Positions 24,301 through 38,000 of a DNA stretch of 64,000 nt are shown here, one piece after another. The DNA is from Cheilinus undulatus (lineage: Eukaryota > Chordata > Actinopteri > Labriformes > Labridae). Positions within the stretch are counted from its first letter, which is position 1. Each line of letters opens with the position of its first letter. Below the pieces are notes generated by a model. That model saw only the letters and a program-made list of their open reading frames with translations. It did no database searches and was not told the origin of the DNA. The stretch lies in NCBI RefSeq assembly GCF_018320785.1, contig NC_054882.1, forward strand, positions 31,872,719 to 31,936,718, given 5' to 3'. Made by a program: the position numbers and the translations under genes.

Positions 24301-26639
24301 TGTTTAGGAGGTAATTTTTTTATTTGGGTCTGTGCACAAAATGTTATCGCAACAAAGGGAGACCTCTTTGAAGTGTTTAACCATCTTCTAACTTTTTTTC
24401 TGGTTAAAGTACAATCATCTGAGTCAAAGGGTGTTGTGGTGTACTGAAAAAATCTCAAGAACCAACCAAAACTGGCTGCACACTTGTCAGTTTTAGGTCT
24501 GCCTCCCCCAGTGAAAGGGGGCAGATTTTAGGCATGTCAGTTCTTCAGTTTTCAAAACTCAAAAACCAATAGCATTTTAGTTAATTGGTAATAGTTTTGA
24601 GTACCGTGGGTGCTGTGATGTAATTTTTAGCATATCTCTGGTGCAAAAACATACATTAGTTATTGCAAGGCAAAGCACATCAGCATCGTGCATCAAATTA
24701 AAACAAAATTCAGCACCTTATGGTAAAACAGTCAGCTACGACAAGCCTCAAACTGGGTCAGTCCATCATGATTATTGAGGGGTACTGTTCCAACCTTATA
24801 TGAGACTGGGAGCCTAAGACTGACATTTGACCTTATGCAGATCAACAGTAATGCAAATTCCATGTGAAAATACAAACTTAAAGGTTGTTGATTCCCAATG
24901 GGAGGTTAGGAAATTCTTTCCATAATATGCTTTAGTCTGGGGGATCTGTGTGACTAGCCGGCTAAGGGGTTAAATTCATTTATCAAAGTAGCAGTCATAA
25001 GATTTACAAGTTGGTTAAAGGAGTTACCCATCATTTTTTAAAAACACAGGCCTGAACTCCTGGTCAAATGCTCGTTTTAAATTGTAATGAACCCTCCTGC
25101 CACTAGAAGCCACTGTAGCTCCAGTTAATTGGCCCTGCCTTCCTGCCAGAGCTTAGTGGTCAGCATGTTGTAGGATCAGTGTGGTATAACAGTGTTTTTT
25201 AACTAGGAAATAGAAATAAAGCTGTCTGTAGGCTGTTGTAGGTTTTACTCACATATAAATGCTAAACCAAAGTGAAGAGTACCCACAGTTAGGACAATAT
25301 TAATCTGTACGGTTAGAGCTAGCTGCTAACTTTAGCCATGCTCGACAAAGCATACTGGGCTCACATCATATACTCACTGAAATGACGACTGTGATGAAAT
25401 TGACTGTTTTCAAAGCATTTTGCACTCTTTAGACTAGTTGGTTTAATGCAATTTAAATTGGTATTTGGCTAAATAGACAAAAGGCCTGGGAACATCCTTA
25501 CTGCAGTCATTTCTAAATGTATTTTTCTGAAATATAAAAAAATACAATGTGTACCACAAGGAAGCTCTTTTAGTTATTAATGTTTGGTCAAACTTTTATT
25601 TTAGCTGAGCAGAGGTTTCTGTTCTTGCATTTGATAATGCTCTATTAAATAAGGTGTCCTCCCGATGACATAAAGAGTGTATACTAGTCGTCTGTGCTGG
25701 GGCTGAAATCCCCACAGCTCTGGGCCCAATTTAACACCTGCTGCTGCCTTAGTAGTACATGTCCTGCTGACTTATAGATGAGCTTATCCAGCAGGATCTA
25801 AAATTAGACACGTTATATCCATTGTACTTGCATGTTTAAATAGAAGTCAAGCCTTCATTGTCTTCCGTGCTTTTATTTGTGAGTATTATCTTAACAAGCT
25901 GACAATATTAGGGATGCCCCCATCATGTAATTTGCTGATGATCAAGAAAACATGTAAGAATGTCCTTCTAGGGTCTTTGATTCTGGACAGTGGTAGTGTA
26001 CAGACCATGAATGAACATGTTTCAGGTCTTAGTCTTAAATCAACCTCATCACCAGAACATCTTTATTATGGTCTGTATGCTGACATGGCCAATAATCAAG
26101 AGCCATAAGGGCATTATTGTTCACTAACTGTTGAATTTTTTTTGTTTGGAGTGTGCTCTTTTTTGCCACAAAACATGATTTACCAGTTGATATGAAGTGC
26201 TGTCAGATCATCTGAAGAGTTCAAAACTTAGTTAGCCTAAACATTTAAGAGAAAGGTAACTAATTACATAATAACATTAAAAACAGTTAACATACAAATG
26301 AACATTTGACTGGCTAAATGAGCCATCTTAGATTAGCTTGTTCGGCCATTTATATATCTTTTGAATGAAATGTCACACATACAGAAGTAGCTTAAGATCG
26401 TTTTTTTCTTTGCAATTTAAATGTTTGGTCAGTCATAGTGCTTTTTAATGCAGAAGTCACTATCCCCATTTGGAGTTCTTTGCCATGATGTGATGTCATC
26501 TGCAGACAACCTAAACTAGTCCTGGTTTTGTCTTGGTAATTCTCAGAACACATCTTCCAAGGTTAAAAAAAATGGGCAGAAGTATCCTTTCTCCATCGCT
26601 ACAACTATTTTCTATCCATCCATAAATACTAGAAGATCT
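24301..26639. other. No gene recognised
   Basis: Intergenic, AT-rich. Neither open frames nor transposon ends could be identified. Confidence 0.5.
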
Positions 26640-27840
26640 AAAAATGTAGAATTTCATAAAAACAAGTTTTTTTTTGGTAATTTCATCAACATACTAAAAC
26701 TTCAATATATTCTTGATTCATTACATGCAAAGTGAAATATTTCAAGACTTTTCCTTTTAATCTTGATGATTATGGCCTGTAGCTCACAAACACAAAAGTT
26801 CACCGTCTTATATAATAAAACATCAATAAAAAGGGATTTTTAATATAGAAATGTTAACATTCTAGAAAATTCTGTTAATTTATACACTTAGTACTTGGTT
26901 GGGGCTCTATTTACATAATTACTACGTCTATGTGATCTGGCATGGAGCCAATCAGTCCGTGGCATTGCTTAGGTGTTATGAAGCCCAGGTTGCTCTGATA
27001 GCAGCCTTCAGCTCGTCTGTTTTGTTGTGTCTGGTGTCCCTCATCTTCCTCTTGACAATAGCCCAGAGATTCTCTATGAGGTTCAGGTAGTTTTGGCTTC
27101 ACTGTGGGAAGGTGAAAAGGAAATCAGTATCTCCATAAAGCTTCTCAGCAGATGGAAGCATGAAGTGCTCTTAAATCTCCTGGTGGATGGCTCACAGTGT
27201 TGATTCTGGACTTGATAAAACACAGTAGACCAGAAGTGGAAACTTCATACTTTAAGCAGCTTGGATTCTGTGCCTGATTGATCTTCCTCCAGACTTGGGG
27301 ACCTTGATTTCCAAATAAAATGCTAAATTGACTTTTATCTGAAAACAGGACTATAGACCACTGAGCAGGGGTCCTGTTGGTCCCTTATGCTCCTTTGTCT
27401 AGGTGAGAAGCTGCTGATGTCTGTGGTTCAGGGTTTTCTTGACACTAGGAATGCGATACTTGTAGCTCATTTCCTTGACTTGTCTGCACGTGATGGCTCT
27501 TGATCCACTGACTCCAGCCTCAGTCCACTCCTTGTGAAGAATGTCTGGGTTCTTGAATCTGCTTTGTTTGAAAATTCTGATGGATGCGCTTATCCCTGTT
27601 CCTTGTGCCCTTTTTTAAACTGCACTTTTCCCTTCCAGTCAACTTTCCATGAATATGCTTTGACACAGCCTCTGAGAACCGTCTGCCCTTTCATCGATGA
27701 CCTTCTGTGGCTTACCCTCCTTGTGGAGGGTGTCAATGATTGTCTTGTGGACAACTGTCAAGCTGCCAGATTTCAAACCTGGACTGATATTTTTACCAAA
27801 TTGGCTTACAATAATGTGTGAGGACCATGGTTGCTTTAAG
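26640..27840 (-). mobile_element. Tc1-like transposon, minus strand, decayed
   Basis: The minus strand from 27087 to 26915 encodes the end of a Tc1-type transposase: LNLIENLWAIVKRKMRDT, then ELKAAIRATWASITPKQC and GLIGSMP, the segment that contains the last acidic residue of the catalytic triad in this superfamily (IEN). Further upstream parts at 27400-27820 are frameshifted. The end beside 26780 (GATTATGGCCTGTAGCTCAC) matches the sub-terminal region of a common fish Tc1 family. No intact open frame. Confidence 0.85.
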
Positions 27841-29639
27841 TCAATAATGATAACTTAGCCCCCACAGCAGCAGACGAGGTGATGGTGTTTTGTCAAGCTG
27901 ACAGTCAAAGGTTCTCTATCTCAGTGTAAATTGATTCTTAAAGCTGATATGCTTACTACTTAGTGGCTGACAATTCAGTTAACCTATCAAAATACACCTG
28001 ACCCTAGACATGGTGCTTATCTACCAATCATACCCTTCTAAAGAAAGGTGGCCAATAATGATCGGCTTCTGATCAATCAGGGTATCTCCGCACACAATGG
28101 GTAACTTGTTGAAAATACCACGATAAATATGATTTTTGCATATTCCAGGAATAGATAAAGCATTTTCCAGAGCCTGTAGCCTTCTAATGAAGTAACTGGA
28201 TATAGTGTTAAGAAAAGCCTTGTCAACAATAAAGCCCTTTCAGAATCACTCTTAATCTAAATGACAAAGTGCACGGCCCTGAGTTTTATCTTTGGAACAT
28301 CATCTTCAGAGTGCATGGGAAGGATTTGTGAGGTAGAAGGACAGAGGAGTCCTCTCATGAGTTCAGGGCAGAGAGGAATGCTTTCCATCAGTGATTAGTA
28401 GGTCACAGCAGAGAACATCACAGCAAAGATCTGCAGCCAAGACCACAAGCCTCTTTGTGCCAGATCGGACCCTGAGAAACGCTCTTTGTGTCCGAGAGAG
28501 CGCCTGCAAAAGAGGGAAAGAAACTCTGACGTCAAGTCTGAGTTTGGGTGTGAAGAAGGCCCTAAAGCTAACGCCAGAGAGGACGGACGGACGGAAAATC
28601 AAGATGAGCACAGGAATACAACTCAGAGCAGCTTGTGGGTTATTTACAGAGCGTTTTATTTTACATTTATATCACAAAATACATTTCTTTACTTTGTGTT
28701 TTGGGTTAAGACGACAGGAAAGAGGGTGGAAATATGGCAGTAAACCAACAGAACAGCACTGAGTGGGATTTCACAGAGTGAGGAATCCTGCTCCAGGCAA
28801 ACAGTCACATAGCTGACTGGCTCATAAAGACAATCTTGTTAAAAAGAGAACTTTGAGAAGGTTGGGCTGTGTGTGTGTCGGTGCAGACACACACGCACAC
28901 TCCACTTAGCTTGAGTCATTATCAGCTTGCGTTTCATCCAGTAAGCCATCCAAGTGTCCAGATGGTCAGAAAAGCTGCTTCAATGCTCTCCCTCTCTCTC
29001 CCTCCTCACTACACACTCTCCTTTGGAGAAAAAAAATAAGGTTATGCCAGCGATCGACTGAAGCCAAATAGGGGAGGGATGCAGATTGGATGTCAGGTGG
29101 ACTTAACTGCAAGAGGAGCAGCCAAAGAGCACAGAGCTGAATTCAGATCAGTTACCGCTCCCGCTCTGTCCCTTTCTATTTTCTGCCTGGATGATATAGA
29201 ACACAAATAAAAAGAACTGAACACAAGTGCTCTCATCTCTGTTATTATGAAGAGGTGAAAGTGCCAGAAGGCTGACTGCCCAATGTCCACACTGAGGGGG
29301 GTAATTCCCAAAACTGGACAGTATAATATGAAGTGGAATGGTTTGCTTTCCCAGAATGCACATACCACTCAAAAACGTGTCGACTTATTATCTCTGCTGA
29401 GCCCAGGTGTGTTTGTATCTCTTATTGTCTGCACCAGTGTTGAGTTATTTTTCAAAGTAACCTGTTAAGTAACACAATTACTGCCATTATAAATTAACTA
29501 GTTCCATTATTCTGTCACATATACTGAGAAAAGTACAGAATCAAGGGTTCATTTATGCTTGACATTTGAAAAGCACAATCAAATCCAGAATATAAGTCGC
29601 CCCAGTTCATCAGCTGTAGTCTGTATTTTGGAGACTTTC
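27841..29639. other. No gene recognised
   Basis: The GC-richer block 28380-28620 has overlapping open frames on both strands, none protein-like. Near 29437, AGTGTTGAGTTATTTTTCAA then GTAACCTGTTAAGTAAC looks like one end of a miniature element whose mirrored end may be 31805-31915 (GTAACGCATTAC, GTAACATGTTACC). Confidence 0.4.
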
Positions 29640-29995
29640 AATGAAAAGTTTGTGCACAGATAGCAGCGCAGATACCAAGCCTAAGTACTCATTCTTGTAC
29701 TCATACCTAAATATCATTTTAAAGTATGATGTTGATGATGTGTCATTATGCAAGTATGTAGTCAAAGTTGGAGCCATGTCAAAAGTTTGGTGATATTTTA
29801 ACATAAATGAGGATGACAACAGTAGAGGAGAATGAAAACTATGCACAGATAAATTGTCAAGAGCCTTTAAAATCATTTCAACAACAGTAATGGTATTATA
29901 AGGTACTCATATTTGTACTCAGTATCTGAGTACCTAAATGTAAGTATTTGTAGTTGGTCTGTAAAAGCGTGTCATCGCTGCATCCCTAGTATAAA
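29640..29995. repeat. hAT-like miniature element
   Basis: The right end (minus strand) reads TAGGGATGCAGCGATGACAC and the interior shows TACTCATACC/GAGTACCTAAATG blocks in opposite orientation. The left limit is approximate. Confidence 0.45.
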
Positions 29996-30819
29996 TATTT
30001 AAACACGTTCCCCTTAGGAGGAGTGTTTTCAGTCCAACCATCACTCTGCAAGATTTAAGTATTTAATGGTATGCTCCCTGTTCTTTTAAATGCATGGTTA
30101 TGAACTAATAAGCGGAAAAGCAGTTAAAAAGTGGCACCAAACCCTGCCGAACTAGTGTCTATGGTAGTGCATTCAGCACGTTCTGAGCAGTGAGGCAACT
30201 GCTCTCAATACGCAGAGAAAGCAGTGAATTTTTAATCGTTAGGTCTTGTGCAGTGTGACAGTGGCAGCTGCACACACTTGCATTAATGACATATTACTGC
30301 AATTTATACAGGTATATAAGCTGCAGCCAACTTTAACATTCAAAAATAGGTATTAAGTGTGATTTATACATTGAATTCTATGGTATATGGCTATAGATTG
30401 AGCCTTCTGTTTATACACTGCCCTTTTTTAAGTCTGTATTTCTGCTCAGTCTCCAGAAGCCATACAAATACATACCAAATGCTGTAGTTCGTGCCACAAT
30501 CATCACGCCAACATGACGCAATCATGGAAACGCCAACTGGCCGGCAAGAAAGGCTTCCTGCTGCTGTACGCTATAGAGCACTGTCCTAAACTTTTAATCT
30601 GGTGACCCACTTTTTACAAGGTGCAAGCCATTGCGACCCAACAACTTATTTTTCTGGAAACGTCTGCTTATCAAGTCTGCCTTCTGCACTGTCCTTGGCT
30701 GGTTGGATGCGCTAATGGCTGGTTCCAGACTCAGTCTGGTTCAAAAATCTCCCAAGACCCAACTCTGGGTCTTGACCCAGACTGGGTATAAGTGCTATAG
30801 AGGAATCGACAGTCTTGAA

Positions 30820-31260
30820 TGCTGCTTACATGTTTTAGAAAGATGCTAAGGACTCATCATTGGGATGATGTGCCACAACCTGGGGCTGCAGGGTGGGGGA
30901 GTCAAGCTTGACACATGTCAAGAAAGGTGTGTTACTCAGTAGCCAGGTCAAGCTTGACAGAATCTCTTTTGCCTGGGTATTTTAACCCAGGTAATGCGCC
31001 CAGAGACTGCCGGCGGTCTTCGGGCCATTGGGACTTCCACAGCACAACCAGGGGCTTGAGGCAACCCTAATACCACAGAGGCGTTACCCTAGGTCATGCT
31101 TACCTGCCACATCCACCCTTTACTCTGCCCTAATAGTGTGAAATTTTTATTTTTTGACAAATTATTTTCCAACACCCCTGGTAATATGCAAGGACATCCA
31201 GAGCACAGCCTGGGTTTTGTTAATCCTCCTTCCTGCCCGATGGTGCCCCCTTCGGTCTCA
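30820..31260. repeat. Dispersed repeat, copy 2
   Basis: Colinear with 16750-17400 but without the nested insertion. The sequence bridging the insertion point (GGCAACCCTAATACC...TCATGCTTACCTGCC) shows roughly what the empty site looks like. It lies about 760 bp downstream of the slc4a1ap stop codon. Confidence 0.75.
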
Positions 31261-32021
31261 ATCTCAATTGACAGTTGTATTGTTTAAAACATAAGAATCT
31301 ATTTGAGATGTAAAAGGGAGCATAAATCAACCTTTGAGGTACTTTTGTGTTCAAAAAAATCAACAACCACCTGGAACTTTCTGTACACACTGGTGATACT
31401 GTCAAGACAACGGCGTAGCCTCCTGAACGCCTACCTTTGTGTCAACTCTACTACCATTTTACAGCCTAATTTACATCTCTAATATGCTCACAATCTGACA
31501 ATGAAGCGTACAGAGGAAGTTTAGATTAGAGTTTTAGATTCAGCTGTTTCAATGAAAGCAATACAACATAGCATCTTAAACTCACGTTATTCATGTCCCT
31601 TTTTTTTCCCAGAAATTCAAATAATGGAGATTTTCCCATAAATAAAATGTTGTCATCCATGTAGCTACACATGCACACTGACACAGCCCTAGGTGTACCT
31701 TCTAATGGTGCACCAGATTTGGAGAGAAACAGAAACAGTGCAGAAACTTCCAGGATTTTCACGTTTTGCAGCAAAATGTAAAGGGAAATATGCCTTATTT
31801 CTATATGGATTACTTGTGTGAAAGAGCAGTAAAGTAACGCATTACTTGAATTGTAAAACCAACATGTTTCATACTCTAAGGGATTACTTTGTAACATGTT
31901 ACCCTCAACATTAGGCAGATACAGAGGGACTGGGATAATGGTCAGAGAGTGGGAGACTGGAGTCTTTGTGTTGCAGGTATTATGTGCTTTATAAAAGCTG
32001 ACGGAGTGGAATCACAGGAGC

Positions 32022-32071
32022 TCAGTAGCCGTACTTGTCATTGAGGTGTGTGCGGCCATCTCCACTCTGAC
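32022..32071 (-). CDS. slc4a1ap: slc4a1ap coding exon 14 (stop codon)
   Basis: Acceptor CATTTACAG, codons for [16 protein letters not shown], then TGA at 32024-32022. The last sixteen residues match the human C-terminus. I see no convincing poly(A) signal within 500 bp downstream; an AATAAA on this strand at 31151-31146 lies inside a dispersed repeat. Confidence 0.94.
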
Positions 32072-35000
32072 CTGTAAATGAAGACAACCAAGATGTAGCA
32101 TAAAGTTAACATTGACTTACAAACACATGCAGTATTACATGTCCAAAGACAGCAGATCAAACAATACAAACCACAATATTCACAATAATCAAACTGATCA
32201 CAGTACTTAAGTTACAGAGCATCATAATTCTGGGTCTGAATCTTAGCACAGTCTGGCAGCTGCTTCAAAGTTTGTGTTCAAGATTATTATTTCTAACTGA
32301 CCTTGAAGTGAATTCCTCAGTGAACCATGGAAATCATTGCTGCAATTTAGGCTGCACAAATGAAAGCTGGACCATGAAAGTCTTTATTTTTTTACTTTCA
32401 CCACACTGCAACTCTTAAACTGAGAGTTCCATCAACAATCGTGCTCATCAGAGTGAATATAAAGTCTAGAGCTGTGAATACAATTAAGTGTTTAAGTGTT
32501 TACACTTACAAAGCTTACTAAATACACTTCACTATGTCTGAAGTGCTCATCTCCTATAGAAATGTACCCATCATATATATATATAAAGTTCAAAAGTCAG
32601 GTTGGGGAAGTACGTTTTTTAAAAAGACTTGTTCCAAACTGATATTTGAGCAATTCAACAAGATCAGCCAGATATTTTACCTGCAGGAGGAACCCAGACA
32701 CAGTAATCAGGGTCATCCTCTGGATACTGTTTCGACAGCTGCACTGGTGGCTGTGGACAGAAATCATGAGAAATTTAAATGTTGTCACAGTTTTAAGACT
32801 TTCAGTGTGTGGATAAAAAGGGCGAGGTGTTACCTTGCTAGGGCCGATCACTTTCTTCTTTATGTTCTTTTTTGGGCTTTCCTCAGCTGCCGGCTCTGTG
32901 GGCACATAGTTATAGAACATTACCGAGATGATTCATCAATACCACTGATACTTACTACATTTTACTAGAACTAAAGGGAGCACAGACTGATATGGAAACA
33001 ATAATCTTACCTGAACTGGACAGGACCACAGCCTTTTTCTTGCTGCCGCTTTGAGAAACCTGCTCCGCTGTTTCTGCAGACTCCTTGCTACTTCTCTCTG
33101 TGTGCCGTTGCTCTAATATATGAAAAAAACATGATCAGAATGGGGAAATTATGTATTCAAAATCTTCCTAAACAGCTAAATATCATAAAAAAGTAATTTT
33201 TCCGGTGACAGAGGTTAGACAGTCTGTCCGTCACATCACATTCATGACAGGCTAAACAGAGCGACAAAACGTTGCGTAGTGGGCATGCACCACGGCCGAA
33301 GGGGCCAACTATATGGTCCAAGCTCAACAGGCAGCAGTTGTCATGTCAATGCATGATTCTTCACTATCAGTTGAACAAGCTGGTAAATTAAACTCTTGCT
33401 GAAGCCAGTCAGGGGTAGAGCAAAAACATCTTCTCCACCAAGAAAAGGTTTATTCAAAAGAAGTACAAAGAACCACAAAGAACTGTCCAGTTCTGTAAAA
33501 AAAAACTACTGTTATTGCTGCCTCCATGCTAATCTCTTCACAGTCCTAAACCCAGAGGTGGAAAGAGTGCAAGATAACTGTACTCAAGTAAAAGTAGATA
33601 CTTTTTTAAAAACTTACTTAAGTAGAAGTACAATTGCTGGTCTATAGATCTGGATAAGCAAAAGCAAAAGCTATTTAATTTAAAGTTCATGCTAAAGTAC
33701 TGAGTGACTACCTTTGATACCAAATAGTGATGTGTCGTTTGTGAATGAGCTGGAACAAAGAGGTGGCTTCGAACGATCAGATACTGATACTGTTAGAGAA
33801 CCCTTTTATATCTTCCCCTTTTTCTTCTCATAATCATAATCATTATCATTCTTATGTATTTTGTGTGTGTCTCTGTGTTGATTAATTATTAGGGATGATC
33901 TTTTCCCTACACTGCTCTACAACAGACACACCACACATTAGGGACATGAGCCTGAGGTGTGTAGCACCACATTATGTAATAACGCCGCATTATGTAATAA
34001 CCCTAACCATAGGACTTAGGATGGGCTCTAAGGTATGTCCTACCCAACTACCTTGCCCTAACTCTAACCGCTTAGGGACTTATGCCCATGCCTAACCCCC
34101 CTTCAGGGCTCTAGACTTAACACCTAACCTTAACCCTAGGACTTAAGGGGGGCTCCGGGGTATACCCTACTACGTTGCCCTAACCCTAACGACTTAGTGG
34201 CTTACAAAATACGGCGTTATTACATAATGAATTGAAAATGTATTACATCATTACATAATGCGGCGTTATTACATAATGTGGCGCTACAAGGTGTAACAGG
34301 TGTGTCGTACAGCCCAGCCAGTAGGCAGATTTTATCTGAACCACAATGTATTTTCAGGAGGCATTTTATTTTTAAAAATAATCACATGGTGTTTTCTTCA
34401 ATTAAAAAAAACAGCATAATTATAATAAAATATCAGCAAAAACATCTTTCATATGGTGTGGCAATGCCAAATTTGGCAGGCCAAATGCAGCAAACTGGCA
34501 CCAAAATGAAGAGCCATTTGAGAGCTGAAAGAGCCGGCTCTTCTTGGTTAGCTGAGCCAAATAACCCGGATCATTAAAAAGAGGTGGAATTCCCATCCCT
34601 AATACCACAGGGGGTATTAGAGACATAGTATACATAAAGAAGAGACACACATTATACAAGTTAAATAACTTCTGAACCATAAATCATAAATAGACCATAG
34701 CTTCCTACTTTCCCCCCTCATGAGGCCCTCAGTTTTGCCGCTCTAGTGACACTATCTATGCCTTCGTAGCCCTTAAGGTAGCTTTTCAGGCGGGTCTGGA
34801 ACTTGGGTGATTGGATCTGCTTTTAATATTGACTAAAAACAGCCAATACAAAGAAGTGAAATGACTTTTTTTTTTTTTTTAATATATGAATATGGTGGAA
34901 GACGTTTTGTCAAAGAATGTTTTTTTTCCACTCTTTGGTCCCCAAGAGATAGGAGAACTAGTCATTATTATTTACTGCATGTCACACATACAAATATTTG

Positions 35001-38000
35001 AGTTTTAATTTCCATTTAGTTTTTATTTTTTTCTTTATAGTCCAATAACTTTTTAAAATTCAAAGGGCATTATTGCTGCACACACATTCTTAAAGCCCAG
35101 CTGGTCCTTAAAAAGGACATTTAGAACGTGACTGGTCAGGTGAGCCCAGAGGTCGCATTAATCGAATATTCTCCGTCATTGACAGATTTTTGTGAAGGAT
35201 GATGGAGAATTTTGAAGGCTGTCCGTCATTTTGACGGGCTAGAACGATGAGGACAAGCCTGCATTTCAGCGCGCACACACAGACAGATGCATAGACCTTT
35301 TCCATTTTGCACACATGGAATATCAAGGAGATTATTTAATCTATTAAAAATCTTGTTCCCAGCAGGCTCTCTCACTGACTTTGACATCGTAGATGAGTGA
35401 AAGCACGTCGGCCTCCGTGCTGACTGTGCACTGAGAGGCTGCTGCAGTGTTTCAGTACAGAGGTCGGCATGCAGAGTGTTAAGGCCTTTGCACAATGAGC
35501 CCGTTTCATGTTGATCTAATCATGTCTGCACACTGATGCCGAAATTGTCGTTTTACTCGTTCCAGTCTTTTTTTCGGAACAGATTCGATTTTATGCGAAA
35601 TTTCCTATCAGTCCAAAGTGACTGATGATTCAAAACAGTTCCCACTGCTCACCAATGAAACCTCACTTTAATCACCAAAGTTGACTCTTTTATCATGTGG
35701 ATATCAACTATGGAAATATAACAAAGAGATGGGTGAATGATGATTCAGATCAGCGCCTGTTGCTTTATTCTTTCTTGCTCGCTCACCACCACCCGACCCT
35801 CCTCTCTCTCTCTCTCTGAAAACCTCACTTTATCCACCGTAGTTTGCCTGTGTATTATGTGGATATCAGTCATGGAAATATAACAGATAAAGGCATACGT
35901 TTGTAGCCTACTCACAGCTCATAACAGAGACAGAATTAAAAAGTTGTTCTCCATCTCTCCAGCTTGTCTCTGCACTATGACGCATGAGCATGTGCTGTAT
36001 GAAGCTTTGTGTCAGGATGGATCCAGCAGGACTTTAAAGAAGTGACAGAGACACAGGCTCGCAGTAAGAAACTATTTGCCACATTCTACAAATTTTCGCA
36101 GTCAAGGCAAATACAAACGCAACGGACTCAGTGTGCAAGGTCCAAGTGCGTGACATTTTTTCGGATTACAACTCCTGTGGAACAGACAAATGCGCACAGC
36201 TCCACAGCGCAGCCTCCTAACAACTTATCAGCTAGGGTCATCAAACTACAACATATTGATATTAAAAATATCCTCAAAACTGTGCGTGATATCTTAAATG
36301 GCACGGTTCATAGTTGCTTGCTTAAAGACAGGGATTGGTGCTCCACCGTCACCACGTAAAAATGACAAGGAGTAAACGCTGTGCTACTGTGTTCATCTTT
36401 CTGTCAGTGCCATTAAAATGCAGAACCTCAAAGACTGTTCTTTGAATGTAAGTTTAAAAGAGTGCCTCATTAATTAAACACTACTAATAAAGTTATATTG
36501 AATTATATCATATTACAGATATTAAAGAGGAAATTATAATGACGGATTGTAAAATGGCATGGTGGAATTTTTACGACCCTTTCCATCAAAATGACGGACA
36601 ACAAAAAAGTCCAGCGCAACCTCTGGTTGAGACAAAATGGTTAAAATGGCTTAGAGCTCTGAGGGTCGGGATTTCCAGTGAGGTTAAAGTAGAGTCACAC
36701 CATTAGAATGAAAGGAAATTCAACATTTGTTTTTTCGATGTAATGTGGATTCATTCTCTGTAATGTGTAGTCAAATCAAAACTATTGACCAGTTTCATGT
36801 CAGTGTCAGAACACTTAAACCTCCTTGTTTTTCTATTCATTACTCAATAATGTATGTTTTTAAATGTAGTTAAGTACAATACTTCCACCAAAATATACTT
36901 CAGTACAGAAAATTACTACTACTCGAAAAAGTACAAGTTACTCAATTACAGCGTGTATAAATATGATTCGTTATGTTCAACCCCTAATGACACCACAGCT
37001 GTAGCTAGTATTTTTCCCTCCGTTTTTCTGATTGGTCTGGTCATTCTCTGACTGGTAACAATCGTGTTAGCTAGTTTAAAACTATAATAACCAACAACTC
37101 TGCTTTTGGCTGCAACTTTTTAACTGTGTTGTTGTCATCCTTTTAACTGTCATGTTGTGGTATTTATTTGTTTTTGATGTAATCCTGACATCACTAAAAT
37201 GAGGACATGCTTTCATTGATTCTTCACAATTAAATAAAGGTTAAATTAATGAATTAAGTGGCAAGAATCTAGAAAATATGGAAGTTTCACTCTTTGGATT
37301 AAATTAGGAGAAAAATTTAACTTTTCTCACGATATTATACCTTTTTGAAATGCACTTGTTTTCATAGTCTTTTAATTTCATTTACAGAAACCATTTAAGA
37401 CACACAGCAACCCAAAAGACGGTTGTATGTCTTCAATGGAAAATGGAAATCCTACAAACATATTTTAAGAATGTAAAGGTTTTAAATCCAAGGGGAAAGT
37501 CATTTCTGTCTTTAATCAACTCAGATAGTCAGGAGTGTGTTTTTGTCTGCAAGATATACTGCCACCTAGTGGTGTAAGAAATTCACATTGAGCATGCTGT
37601 TATAAATTAGGACGGCTACACACAGAGGACACATTTCCCCCCATCATTTCTCCTCTTTAATGTCTACTTTTAAACTTTCTTTTAGCACTTATGGCTCTTA
37701 CCTTTTGCATCTTGGGACTTTGCTGGCTGCAGTCTTGAGGGAGAGCTGTCTGTAGACATGGATGCACTGGACTCAACATTAATGTCAGTAATATTCTCAC
37801 AGTCTTCATCATCATTCCCCTCAGCTTTTTTCTCTGCCTCCTCCACCTCCTCCTCTTCTTCTTCTACCTCCTCCCCACCAGGTGTAAGCCCTTTCATGTT
37901 GAAGAGCTCTGCGGGCAAGTTGGGCCGCTTTGGAGGTAACTTCTACAAGACAGAGGGAAACATCAATAGTGGAGAGAAGGAGGTGGAGGAAACAGAAAAA

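Larger units (their letters stand above)
33553..36989. repeat. Outer miniature element split by later insertions
   Basis: The left part (33553-33720: CAGAGGTGGAAAGAG, TACTCAAGTAAAAGTAG, TTACTTAAGTAGAAGTAC) and the right part (36865-36989: AAGTACAATACTTCC, ACTACTCGAAAAAGTACAAG, TTACTCAATTACAG) are the two mirrored ends of a very common teleost miniature element. Roughly 3.1 kb of other elements separate them. All lie in the intron between slc4a1ap coding exons 10 and 11. Confidence 0.7.

Noticed and set aside
28363..28762. Overlapping open frames in a GC-richer block
   Set aside because: Both strands are open, with no codon signal, splice sites or known motif.
36009..36359. 116-codon open frame inside a hAT-like element
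   Set aside because: No transposase signature (no zinc finger, no dimerisation motif) could be seen, so I do not call it a transposase gene.
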